Shown: positions 8,405 to 15,874 of the stretch, piece by piece
Layout of the letters: each line of letters opens with the position of its first letter
How positions within the stretch are numbered: the first letter of the stretch is position 1
NCBI GenBank assembly: GCA_025054955.1
Contig: JANWZE010000102.1
Location: 1-53,102 of the forward strand
Reading direction: 5' to 3'
Length of the DNA stretch: 53,102 nt
Source: Blastocatellia bacterium
Lineage (GTDB): Bacteria; Acidobacteriota; Blastocatellia; HR10; J050
Program-made: the position numbers and the translations under genes
The notes under the pieces: model-generated
Database searches by the model: none
Told to the model about the DNA's origin: nothing
Seen by the model: only the letters and a program-made list of their open reading frames with translations

Positions 8405-8463
8405 TATCGAAATCCCAAACGTTTCGGATTTGGAACTTGGTGCTTCGGATTTCCCCGCAGGGG
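8332..8463. repeat. Repeat A between the two bchH halves
   Basis: Begins in the last codons of the C-half gene, supplies its stop and ends (CCCCGCAGGGG) 2 bases before the ATG of the N-half gene. The left end is duplicated (CCCTCTTCCAGCGAAATCCG twice, with slight changes). Confidence 0.85.
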
Positions 8464-8465
8464 CT

Positions 8466-10658
8466 ATGAAGCTCACCGTTTTCTACGTCGGCTCAAGTTT
8501 GCTGGCGCCGCTGATGCGGGCCGAAGTTGACATCAATCAAGCCTTGAATTTAGGCCTGCGGCTGAAGGCTTACAATTGCACACTGCCGATCCGAGATGCT
8601 GATTGGCTGGCCGTAGAGCGTGACATCGCCGAGTCAGATATTATTTTTCTCATCCATGTGACCGATCCGGACAACGCGACTCGCTTGGCTGCTGCACTCG
8701 ACCGGCATCAGGCTCGCCATCATGCAGTTGTTGTCATCAACTGCATGCCCGAGCTGATGCGACGCATGCGCATGGGCCGATTGCGCGGTTCATGGTTCGC
8801 GCCACGTGGCGCACAGGACCGCTCATCAGAGGCGCTCGCCCTGCTGCGGAAGTTGGGAGCCTGGATGTCGCACTTCTCGGTACGCAATGGGAGAAATGGA
8901 GCCCGTCGTGAAAATCAAAGCACAAACCAATACCTCAAATTGGTCGAGTACATTCCTCGCCTGCTTCGCTTTGTTCCTGCAACGGGTCGGCTGAAAGACG
9001 CCAGGCACTACCTTCAGCTCTTTTGCTATTTCATGCAGCCGACACCAACCAATATCCGGCAGATGCTGCTCTATGCGATCAAGCACTACGTTCCGGGTTA
9101 TCACCGTCGAATCACGGTCAGTCCACCCGAGAGTCATCCGGTGGTGGGAATATACCACCCAGATGCTCCGGCACTCTTTCAATCATTCGATGAATACCTT
9201 GCATGGTACAACATGCGGGGGAATCCGAAGCACCAAATTCCAAATCCGAAACGTTTGGGATTTCGAGATTCGGATTTCGGATTTCCCTCGAAGGGGGCTT
9301 TTGATCCTGAGCAGGCCATCGGGTTCCTCTTGCTGCGACCACAACTGATCAGTGGCGCTCATCGGCATTACGATGCCTTGATTCGCGCCTGTGAAGCAGA
9401 GGGCCTTTCTGTTTTACCCATTATCTCGACGCTCATGGATAATCGTCAGGCTGCCCAATCGTTCTTCGTGGACGCCGCCACTGGGCAGCCGCGTGTGAGT
9501 CAGATTGTTTCGCTCACCGGGTTCAGTTTTGTCGGTGGTCCTGGTCGCAATGACAGCGCGGCGGCTGTGGCCTGGCTCGCTGCGCTCAAACGACCGCTGC
9601 GCACTGTCGTGAGCATGGACATGCAAACCATTGAGCAATGGTCAAGCAGTCGAATTGGATTGAACCCGGTGCAGACGACGATGCAAATCGCTATTCCAGA
9701 GATAGACGGAGCGACCGAGCCATTGGTTTTTGCCGGCGTGCCATCAGGCCACGATCAACCGGAACCGATCCCAGAACGAACAGAGCGGATTGCGCGGCGA
9801 TTGTCGCGGTGGAATCGGCTGCAACGATTGCCACGCGCTGCGGTGCGGCTCGGATTCGTCATTTATTGTTTCCCTCCGAACAAAGGGAATGTGGGAACGG
9901 CTGCCGACCTTGACGTGTTCGCCAGCCTGTGGGAAATCTTGCGCCGGTTGCAGGCCGAAGGCTATACCGTGCAAGCGCCGGAATCTCCTGATCAATTGCG
10001 CCACCTGGTGCTGGGGGATGATCACGCGGCTCTCGGCCAGGTGGCTTACCGGCTGCCTGCGGACGAATACTGGCGATTGTGTCCCTACGTTGAAGAGATT
10101 GAAGCTGAGTGGGGCCCTGCCCCCGGCTCGATCAACACGCATGGGAGCGACATCCTTATATACGGCGCTCAATTGGGTCACGTGTTCATCGGGATTCAAC
10201 CGACGTTCGGCTACGAAGGTGATCCAACACGGCTGCTGCTGGCTGAAAGCGGCGCGCCTCACCATGCGTTCATGGGTTTCTACTGTTATCTCAACCACAT
10301 TTTTCGCGCCGATGCGTTGGTGCACGTCGGCACGCATGGGGCACTAGAATTTATGCCCGGCAAACAGGTTGGCCTGTCCGATAGATGTTGGCCTGACCGA
10401 TTGATCGGTGACTTCCCCAACATCTATCTGTACAGTGTGAACAATCCGTCGGAAGGCACGATTGCTAAACGCCGGTCGTATGCCGAGCTGATTTCGTACT
10501 TGACGCCGCCGATGGAAAACGCCGGCCTCTACAAGGAATTGGCCTCACTGAAAGAATTGATCATGGCTTACCGACAATCGCCGGATCGCCATCAGCGCGA
10601 ACAGCTCTACGGGCTAATTGAACAGCAAGCACGCGCGCTTCACCTGGAGAACGACTGA
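8466..10658 (+). CDS. bchH: BchH-type Mg chelatase large subunit, N-terminal half
   Basis: 730 residues matching the first half of BchH. Recognisable parts are the N-terminal domain (LPIRDADWLAVERDIAESDI), LLRFVPATGRLKDARHYLQ, VSLTGFSFVGGPGRNDSAAA, PEIDGATEPLVFAG, FCFPPNKGN-like VIYCFPPNKGNVGTAADL, QPTFGYEGDPTRLL and VGTHGALEFMPGKQ (His624, Glu628), then NPSEGTIAKRRSYAELISYL. It ends at EQLYGLIEQQARALHL, just where the upstream gene picks up in a normal BchH. Together the halves cover a full-length BchH with no obvious gap. Repeat A is inserted in frame at about 251-278. The ATG directly follows the repeat end; the AGGGG is only 2 bases away, so the ribosome site is weak. Confidence 0.88.
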   Translation: MKLTVFYVGSSLLAPLMRAEVDINQALNLGLRLKAYNCTLPIRDADWLAVERDIAESDIIFLIHVTDPDNATRLAAALDRHQARHHAVVVINCMPELMRRMRMGRLRGSWFAPRGAQDRSSEALALLRKLGAWMSHFSVRNGRNGARRENQSTNQYLKLVEYIPRLLRFVPATGRLKDARHYLQLFCYFMQPTPTNIRQMLLYAIKHYVPGYHRRITVSPPESHPVVGIYHPDAPALFQSFDEYLAWYNMRGNPKHQIPNPKRLGFRDSDFGFPSKGAFDPEQAIGFLLLRPQLISGAHRHYDALIRACEAEGLSVLPIISTLMDNRQAAQSFFVDAATGQPRVSQIVSLTGFSFVGGPGRNDSAAAVAWLAALKRPLRTVVSMDMQTIEQWSSSRIGLNPVQTTMQIAIPEIDGATEPLVFAGVPSGHDQPEPIPERTERIARRLSRWNRLQRLPRAAVRLGFVIYCFPPNKGNVGTAADLDVFASLWEILRRLQAEGYTVQAPESPDQLRHLVLGDDHAALGQVAYRLPADEYWRLCPYVEEIEAEWGPAPGSINTHGSDILIYGAQLGHVFIGIQPTFGYEGDPTRLLLAESGAPHHAFMGFYCYLNHIFRADALVHVGTHGALEFMPGKQVGLSDRCWPDRLIGDFPNIYLYSVNNPSEGTIAKRRSYAELISYLTPPMENAGLYKELASLKELIMAYRQSPDRHQREQLYGLIEQQARALHLEND
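9216..9297. repeat. Repeat A inside the bchH N-half gene
   Basis: One A unit in frame (centre CCGAAACGTTTGGG, right end CCCTCGAAGGGGG). It is translated as GNPKHQIPNPKRLGFRDSDF in the linker between two BchH subdomains. Confidence 0.87.
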
Positions 10659-10742
10659 TGGCGACATCGGACTGCGGTCTGGACAATTTTGAGCGCAACC
10701 ACGCGATTCATGAACTTGGAGAATGACTGATGGCCACATCGG
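10643..10742. repeat. 72-bp tandem duplication after the bchH N-half
   Basis: TGGAGAACGACTGATGGCGA, around the stop of the N-half gene, recurs 72 bases later as TGGAGAATGACTGATGGCCA. The second copy provides the ribosome site (GGAG) and ATG of the small membrane protein at 10730. Confidence 0.75.
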
Positions 10743-10927
10743 GCCGCGATAGGCCTTTTCACTTCTTGATCTATCTGATCGCCGGAGCCGCGATGGGCGG
10801 ATTTTTGGACATGACGGCTTTCAGGATGGAAACGCCCATCTACGGGTTTATCAGCGGCGCTCTCATCGCCGTTTTGTTTCAACTGGTAATCTGGGCCAGA
10901 AGTAGGAAAAAAGGTAACGCCCCTTAG
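10730..10927 (+). CDS. Small two-helix membrane protein
   Basis: 65 residues: a short N-terminus, helix 1 about FLIYLIAGAAMGGFLDM, a loop, helix 2 about GFISGALIAVLFQLVIWA, then the basic tail RSRKKGNAP. I do not recognise the family. The start lies in the second copy of a tandem duplication (GGAG, then ATGGCC), and the last codons run into repeat A. It sits between bchH and the cytochrome bc genes on the same strand, so it is probably cotranscribed. It could be a real small subunit or a chance frame; the hydrophobic pattern and the start signal favour a real gene. Confidence 0.55.
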   Translation: MATSGRDRPFHFLIYLIAGAAMGGFLDMTAFRMETPIYGFISGALIAVLFQLVIWARSRKKGNAP

Positions 10928-11046
10928 CGGGGAAATCCCAAGCACGAAATTTGAAACCCGAAACGTTTCAGATTTCGAGATTCGGATTTCCCTCGAAGCG
11001 GGCTCCTGATTCCGACATTCGGATTTGGAGCTTCCCTCGGAGAGGG
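10921..11046. repeat. Repeat A (extended right arm)
   Basis: Left end CCCCTTAGCGGGG, centre CCGAAACGTTTCAG, then two right ends, the last (CCCTCGGAGAGGG) 2 bases before the start codon of the gene at 11049. Confidence 0.8.
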
Positions 11047-11048
11047 CT

Positions 11049-11216
11049 ATGGACACGATCATAAGTGTGGGGCTAGTGATCGGGATATTGGGCATTAGCG
11101 CCGTGCTCACACAGCTACTGACTCGGAGCATGTATAATCGCTGTCCCTCATGTGGCAATTTGAATGCCAAGCGTCGTTTGAGATGTCGAGTGTGTGATCA
11201 CCCGATCGGCGGTTGA
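11049..11216 (+). CDS. Small membrane protein with a zinc-ribbon-like tail
   Basis: 55 residues: one membrane helix (about 4-25, ISVGLVIGILGISAVLTQLL), then RCPSCGNLNAKRRLRCRVCDHP, a four-cysteine CxxC...CxxC ribbon. The ATG follows a repeat A end (GAGAGGGCT). I do not recognise a named family. The Cys pattern is what makes it believable. It is on the same strand just before the Rieske gene and may be part of that operon. Confidence 0.6.
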   Translation: MDTIISVGLVIGILGISAVLTQLLTRSMYNRCPSCGNLNAKRRLRCRVCDHPIGG

Positions 11217-11357
11217 GTGCTGGTCTTATGAAGTAGCGCGCTAGCGGCCTTCTGACGGATGTCCCGTTGGCCAGGCCCACCAGAGGCATTTCTTGACAAA
11301 AACAATGACGCAGCCATATAATCCGGCCTCTCCATGAAACCGGGGTAGGGAGCTCAT

Positions 11358-12005
11358 TTGTCAGATATGGAACAACTGCAGCCTTCGAGCATTGCCACAG
11401 AGCACACATCTGGGCAAACTCCTCAACCAAAGCCGTCTACCACTGTGCCGGCCAAGACAGCCAAGCCTGCGACGCGAGCCGCGACAGAGGCGACTGAGGA
11501 ATCGAGCAAGAATGCGTCAGCGTCGCCCATTGCCAAAGCCCGCCGGCGCTTCACATGGACCTTTGTGGCCGGGTTTCTGGCGGCAAACTTTCTGATGTTT
11601 TTGCGCTTTTTCTTTCCTCGCGCCCTGTTTGAGCCAAGCCCAGTGTTCCGCATTGGATCGCCATCAGATTTCAACTTGGGTGTTGATGAGCGCTTCAAGG
11701 AAGCCTACCGCGTGTGGGTTGTGCGTCAGCCGGATAAGTTGTTCGTGATTTACGCGCGCTGTACCCATCTGGGTTGCACGCCCAACTGGAACGAAAGCGA
11801 GAAGAAATTCAAATGTCCCTGCCACGGGAGCGGCTTCGATATTGAAGGCATCAACTTTGAAGGTCCGGCGCCGCGCCCATTAGATCGGGCGCACATCGAG
11901 CTGGATGCAACAGGTCAGATCGTCGTCAACACGAGCCGCCTCTATAAGTGCCCACCCGGTGAACCGTGTGGGTTTGAGACGGAGGGCTCGTTTCTGGTTG
12001 TGTGA
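11358..12005 (+). CDS. petC: Rieske iron-sulfur protein of a cytochrome bc/b6f-type complex
   Basis: 215 residues starting at TTG (GGGAG lies 5 bases upstream; the next ATG at 11367 is too far from it). A disordered Pro/Thr/Ala-rich N-terminus is followed by a membrane anchor (about 69-89, FTWTFVAGFLAANFLMFLRF). The soluble [2Fe-2S] domain has CTHLGC (Cys135, His137, Cys140) and CPCHGSGF (Cys153, Cys155, His156). It passes electrons from quinol oxidation to a cytochrome c-type carrier. It heads the Rieske-cytochrome b-subunit IV gene set. The extra Cys pair near the C-terminus (YKCPPGEPCG) is unusual. Confidence 0.95.
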   Translation: MSDMEQLQPSSIATEHTSGQTPQPKPSTTVPAKTAKPATRAATEATEESSKNASASPIAKARRRFTWTFVAGFLAANFLMFLRFFFPRALFEPSPVFRIGSPSDFNLGVDERFKEAYRVWVVRQPDKLFVIYARCTHLGCTPNWNESEKKFKCPCHGSGFDIEGINFEGPAPRPLDRAHIELDATGQIVVNTSRLYKCPPGEPCGFETEGSFLVV

Positions 12006-12029
12006 GTTTTCGCTCGGAGAGCTGCAACG

Positions 12030-12105
12030 CCCTCTTCGAGGGAAATCCGAATATCGAAATCTGAAACGTTTCGGGTTTCATGCTTCGGATTTCCCCCGGC
12101 GGGGG
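12030..12105. repeat. Repeat A between the Rieske and cytochrome b genes
   Basis: CCCTCTTCGAGGG ... CTGAAACGTTTCGG ... CCCCCGGCGGGGG. The cytochrome b ribosome site (GGGAG) follows just after it. Confidence 0.85.
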
Positions 12106-12121
12106 CTAGGGAGAAACGCCT

Positions 12122-13033
12122 ATGGAACCGGACGGCAAGAATGTACCAAAGAGCGGCGTTGGCCTGATTGATCAGGTCCGTCAAGACGCGGAGTTGCTGA
12201 AACAGAAATACGAAGAGGAAATCGCTCTTCGGAAAGCTGATCTAGAGGACCCGCAAAACACACAGCTTTGGAAATCCATCTTTCGGGTCAAGCACGAGCG
12301 CTATGACCCGCGCACTCGTTCGCTGGCCGTCCTCTCGAATGTGTTTCTTCATTTGCATCCGGCGCGCATCAATCGCGATGCGGTCCGTTACGGGTTCACC
12401 TGGGGCATGGGCGGCATCACGTTTTATCTGTTCATTGTGCTCACGTGGACAGGTGTGTTGTTGATGTTCTATTACCATCCGTCGAAGGTGGTGGCCTTTC
12501 GTGACATTCTCTACCTGGCGCACGATGTTCCATTCGGTCGGTTGCTCAGGAATATGCACCGATGGGCGGCTCACTTGATGGTGATCACGACGTGGCTGCA
12601 CATGTTCCGTGTGGTCATGACCGGCTCCTATAAGAAGCCGCGTGAGTTCAATTGGTGCGTTGGTGTGGTGCTACTTGTGCTGACCATGTTGCTGTCGTTC
12701 ACCGGTTACTTGTTGCCCGATGATCAGCTCGGTTTCTGGGCTGTGACCGTGGGGACCAATATGGCTCGCGCCACACCGTTGCTGGGTCACGAAGGGCCGT
12801 TCGGACCTCAACTGGGGATGACGCCATACAATGATGTGCGATTCGCGCTTCTTGGCGGTTCGATTGTGGATTCCAACGCGCTGCTGCGGGCTTACATCTG
12901 GCATTGCATTGCGATTCCGCTGTTCGCCGCGATCCTGATGGCTGTGCATTTCTGGCGCGTGCGCAAAGATGGCGGCATTTCTGGTCCGGCGCCCGTCATG
13001 CTGGAATCGGAGATGAAACCGGAGAAAAAGTGA
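12122..13033 (+). CDS. petB: Cytochrome b, b6-type N-terminal subunit
   Basis: 303 residues with a soluble N-terminal extension of about 80, then four core helices. Haem ligands are His146 and His160 in HRWAAHLMVITTWLH (14 apart), and His261 and His276 in HCIAIPLFAAILMAVH (15 apart). The extra residue in the second pair is the cytochrome b6 pattern, not the mitochondrial bc1 pattern. The C-terminal helices are on the next gene, as in b6f and many Gram-positive and Nitrospira-like complexes. It forms the quinol-oxidising core with the Rieske protein. I see no Cys suited to the extra b6f haem. Confidence 0.93.
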   Translation: MEPDGKNVPKSGVGLIDQVRQDAELLKQKYEEEIALRKADLEDPQNTQLWKSIFRVKHERYDPRTRSLAVLSNVFLHLHPARINRDAVRYGFTWGMGGITFYLFIVLTWTGVLLMFYYHPSKVVAFRDILYLAHDVPFGRLLRNMHRWAAHLMVITTWLHMFRVVMTGSYKKPREFNWCVGVVLLVLTMLLSFTGYLLPDDQLGFWAVTVGTNMARATPLLGHEGPFGPQLGMTPYNDVRFALLGGSIVDSNALLRAYIWHCIAIPLFAAILMAVHFWRVRKDGGISGPAPVMLESEMKPEKK

Positions 13034-13040
13034 TCCCAAA

Positions 13041-13130
13041 CCCTCTTCGAGGGAAATTCCAAATCCGAATCTGGAAATCCGAAACGTTTCGAATTTCGGA
13101 TTTAGGATTTCGGATTTCCCCCGAAGAGGG
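13041..13130. repeat. Repeat A between petB and the subunit IV gene
   Basis: A clear whole-element palindrome: the left half from CCCTCTTCGAGGG pairs nearly end to end with the right half down to CCCGAAGAGGG. Confidence 0.87.
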
Positions 13131-13145
13131 CTACGGAGGAGATAG

Positions 13146-14147
13146 ATGATGGCTGAAGGGTTGTGGAATTTATCACCGACCGCCGTTCCAATAGCCCTGC
13201 TGTTGGGGATCAAGCAGCTTTGGGAGATTCTCACCCTACCGGACAATATTCCGATTGCTGCGCTGGCCATTCTCGTGCCGTTTTATACCTGGCTGGCCGT
13301 CCGTCAAGCCAGACAGACTGACCGCCTCATTGAGCAACTGGAAGCTGACAAGGAATTGGCCAAGACGCATCACCGCAAAATCTATCCGTTCAAGCAAGGC
13401 TGGGCGCGCGAGCTGCCGGTTTGGCCATACCTGCTGCGCGTGGAATTCCTCGCGTTCATCATTGTGACGCTGATTTTGATGGTCTGGTCTATCACGCTTG
13501 ACGCTCCCTTGGAGGAACCGGCCAATGCCAGTTTGACCCCGTTGACCTCGAAGGCGCCTTGGTACTTTGTCGGGCTACAAGAGATGCTGGTCTATTTCGA
13601 TCCCTGGTTTGCCGGCGTCGTTCTGCCCACGCTGTTGATCATCGGCCTGATGGTGTTTCCGTACGTGGACTCCAATCCGCTAGGCTCGGGCTACTACACC
13701 ATCAAACAGCGGAAGGTCGCCATCCTGAGTTTTGGGGCCGGCTTCTTTATCTGGCTGATGTTGGTGTTTATCGGCACGTTCATGCGTGGCCCCGGTTGGT
13801 TGTGGTTTTGGCCCGGCCAGACCTGGGACCATAGCATGGTGGTCTATGAGGTGAATCGGAATTTACCCGATCTGTTCCCCGACTTCATCGGCCAGACGGT
13901 CATCGGACGAATTGTGATCGGCGTGGTGGCCATCGCGCTCTTCTACGCCGTGTCCGGCTGGGCTATTCATCGCTGGGTCACACGCACCGAGTTCGATCGA
14001 AAGATTTTCGCGCGCACAAGTCTGTTGCAGTACCTGACATTTCAGTTCTTCGCCATTACCGTTCTGATCGGCTTGCCCGCAAAGATGATTTTGCGGCTTG
14101 TTTTCCGGATCAAGTATGTGCTGGTGTCGCCGTGGTTGAACATTTAA
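13146..14147 (+). CDS. petD: Cytochrome b C-terminal/subunit-IV-like protein
   Basis: 333 residues, about seven membrane helices, longer than b6f subunit IV (about 160). The quinol-site motif appears as KAPWYFVGLQEML, so Glu of the classic PEWY is missing; such PWY variants are known in menaquinol-using complexes. The following FDPWFAGVVLPTLLIIGLMVFPYVD fits the subunit IV core. The extra C-terminal helices carry no haem c motif. The start MMAEG follows GGAGGAG; ATG at 13149 is an alternative. It partners with the upstream cytochrome b. Confidence 0.88.
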   Translation: MMAEGLWNLSPTAVPIALLLGIKQLWEILTLPDNIPIAALAILVPFYTWLAVRQARQTDRLIEQLEADKELAKTHHRKIYPFKQGWARELPVWPYLLRVEFLAFIIVTLILMVWSITLDAPLEEPANASLTPLTSKAPWYFVGLQEMLVYFDPWFAGVVLPTLLIIGLMVFPYVDSNPLGSGYYTIKQRKVAILSFGAGFFIWLMLVFIGTFMRGPGWLWFWPGQTWDHSMVVYEVNRNLPDLFPDFIGQTVIGRIVIGVVAIALFYAVSGWAIHRWVTRTEFDRKIFARTSLLQYLTFQFFAITVLIGLPAKMILRLVFRIKYVLVSPWLNI

Positions 14148-14155
14148 ATCCCAAA

Positions 14156-14224
14156 CCCGCGCAGCGGGAAATCCCAAGCACGAAATTCGAAATCCCAAAC
14201 GTTCCGAATCTCCCCCGGCGGGGG
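14156..14224. repeat. Repeat A after the subunit IV gene
   Basis: CCCGCGCAGCGGG left end, centre CCCAAACGTTCCG and right end CCCCCGGCGGGGG; a short copy. Confidence 0.8.
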
Positions 14225-14253
14225 CTGATGAGAGAATCCGCTTCGCCGCGACC

Positions 14254-14688
14254 ATGGGCACAGCGGCTGTCATCGCCATCTTCGTGCAGCTCCTGCTGGG
14301 CGCCGCTTTCCGTCACGGTTGGCTGGGGATCATTCCGCATCTGCTCGGTGCCGTGCTAGTAGCGATTTTGCTTGGCTGGACATTGCTGACGATTCTGAAG
14401 CATATACCATCAATCTATCTGCAACGGCCGGCGCGGTGGACTCTTGGGTTACTGGTTGTGCAATTGGCGCTGGGGATTGCAGCTTATTTTGCCCGCGTCG
14501 CTTCATACGATGATCCTCAGCCGCTCTTCTACATGGTCTCGCTGACTGTAGCCCATGTCGCCGGAGGCGCGTTGACCTTAGCGATGGCTGTCGTCATTGT
14601 GCTCCGGCTCTACAGAATCAAAATTCAGGCTTCGGAGGCGAGTTCCCAAACGTCTGATGTGAGGAACATCTCATGGTCTGATGTGTGA
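14254..14688 (+). CDS. CtaA/COX15-like membrane protein (half-length)
   Basis: 144 residues with four membrane helices, starting MGTAAVIAIFVQLLLGAAFRHG. The GAAFRHG segment and the later VSLTVAHVAGGALTLAMAVV resemble one half of haem A synthase, with His residues (FRHG, AHVAG) in likely haem-binding places. Full CtaA has eight helices, so this is either a half-size homologue working as a dimer or a diverged relative. It sits directly before ctaB, which supports a role in haem A formation. The frame stays open upstream through repeat A without a better start, and the ATG has no strong ribosome site. Confidence 0.65.
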   Translation: MGTAAVIAIFVQLLLGAAFRHGWLGIIPHLLGAVLVAILLGWTLLTILKHIPSIYLQRPARWTLGLLVVQLALGIAAYFARVASYDDPQPLFYMVSLTVAHVAGGALTLAMAVVIVLRLYRIKIQASEASSQTSDVRNISWSDV

Positions 14689-14699
14689 GCGTGGATGAG

Positions 14700-14764
14700 G
14701 GCCACAGATTGCACAGATTAGCACAGAGTGCAATATCTGAATTAATCTGTGCAATCTGTGGCTA
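14700..14764. repeat. Repeat B, complete copy
   Basis: GCCACAGATTGCACAGATTA ... TAATCTGTGCAATCTGTGGC: a nearly perfect 64-bp inverted repeat between the CtaA-like gene and ctaB. It could act as an RNA hairpin, but no U run follows. Confidence 0.85.
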
Positions 14765-14815
14765 TTGAGCAGCCGATGCTGCAGCGCATCGGCTGTGAGC
14801 TGAGAACATATTACG

Positions 14816-15766
14816 ATGATTGATCAAGACGCACTGATGAAAGCTGGCCTTGTTCGGTTGGACTGGGCTGCATCGAGTCGGCGGCCCATGCGGGCTGTCT
14901 GGCGTGATTATCTGGAATTGACCAAGCCGCGCCTGAGCATGCTGATTTTGCTCGTGGCAATGGCTGGGTTCTGCTTGGGGTCGCGAGCCTCGTTTGATGT
15001 GGGCCGATTCCTCTGGACCATCGCCGGGATTGGCCTGCTCAGTGGCGGCATCTTTGCATTGAACCAGTATCAGGAGCGGCGCGTGGACGGCCTGATGAAG
15101 CGCACTGAGCAGCGCCCGCTGCCGGCTGGCCGGCTGCATCCAACTGAAGCGTTTTGGTTCGGCGCATTGTTGTCTATAGCGGCCATCGGCGTGCTTGCTC
15201 TGTGTGTGAATGGGTTGAGCGGATGGATTGGGCTGTTCACATTGCTCAGTTATCTGTTGATGTATACCCCGCTGAAAACAAGAAGCCCGCTGTGCACGCT
15301 CGTTGGCGCGATGCCGGGCGCGGTGCCGCCCTTGTTGGGCTGGGTGGCTGCTCGCGGTCATTTCGATAGCGAAGCGTGGCTCTTATTTTTTGTGCTATTT
15401 CTCTGGCAATACCCGCACTTCTTAGCCATCGGCTGGTTGTACAGAGAAGATTACGCGCGCGCCGGGATTCGCATGTTGCCCGCGATCGAATCGGAAGGCA
15501 GGGCGACATCTCGGCAAATCGTCGCTTTCACCGCGCTGTTGCTGCCGGTCAGCTTGCTGCCCACGTGGATGGGGCTTTCCGGCCAGATGTACTTAGTCGG
15601 GGCGTTGATCCTGGGGTCGCTGTTTTTGGTTGCGGCAATCCGCATGGCGTTGTTCAAAACGAAATGGGAAGCGCGCCGACTCTTGCTGGCCTCGGTTCTT
15701 TATTTGCCGTTGCTGTTTGGACTAATGGTGCTTAATCCTGTTGGCATGAAATTCGGTTTGATGTAA
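14816..15766 (+). CDS. ctaB: Haem O synthase (protohaem IX farnesyltransferase)
   Basis: 316 residues, UbiA family, with about eight or nine membrane helices. The first prenyl-diphosphate-binding motif is NQYQERRVDGLMKRTEQRPL, the CtaB version of NxxxD; the usual Asn-Asp order is partly changed, but DxxMxRTxxRP is kept. The later GWLYREDYARAGIRMLP matches the second conserved loop (YxxDYxxAGxxMLP). It adds a farnesyl group to haem B for the oxidase below. Another AUG lies at 14837 (MKAG), so the N-terminus is a little uncertain. Confidence 0.94.
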   Translation: MIDQDALMKAGLVRLDWAASSRRPMRAVWRDYLELTKPRLSMLILLVAMAGFCLGSRASFDVGRFLWTIAGIGLLSGGIFALNQYQERRVDGLMKRTEQRPLPAGRLHPTEAFWFGALLSIAAIGVLALCVNGLSGWIGLFTLLSYLLMYTPLKTRSPLCTLVGAMPGAVPPLLGWVAARGHFDSEAWLLFFVLFLWQYPHFLAIGWLYREDYARAGIRMLPAIESEGRATSRQIVAFTALLLPVSLLPTWMGLSGQMYLVGALILGSLFLVAAIRMALFKTKWEARRLLLASVLYLPLLFGLMVLNPVGMKFGLM

Positions 15767-15770
15767 TGGT

Positions 15771-15859
15771 CCCCTTCGAGGGAAATCCGAAGCATGAAAT
15801 CCGAAATTCGAAACGTTTGGGATTTCGAGATTCGGATTTCGGATTTCCCTGGAAGAGGG
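15771..15859. repeat. Repeat A between ctaB and ctaC
   Basis: CCCCTTCGAGGG to CCCTGGAAGAGGG. The ctaC ribosome site GAGGAGG starts 5 bases further on. Confidence 0.85.
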
Positions 15860-15874
15860 CTTCGAGGAGGCATC

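Noticed and set aside
9730-10347. Plus- and minus-strand frames of about 200 residues inside the bchH N-half
   Set aside because: They overlap conserved BchH sequence in other frames and show no family features.
6539-10658. Split bchH as a simple frameshift or sequencing error
   Set aside because: A frameshift would leave the N-terminal half first. Here the C-terminal half comes first, each half has its own start and stop, and 60 bases of repeat lie between them.
4275-10658. Cobaltochelatase (CobN plus I-D partner) instead of Mg chelatase
   Set aside because: The large subunit motifs (LEFMPGKQ, YLYSVNNPSEGTIAKRRSYA, LWGMDNIKSQGE) are those of BchH/ChlH, not CobN. The I-D part alone would be ambiguous.
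10640-11170. Long minus-strand frame opposite the small membrane genes
   Set aside because: It is built from the reverse of repeat A and of the duplicated bchH tail; there is no ribosome site or domain.
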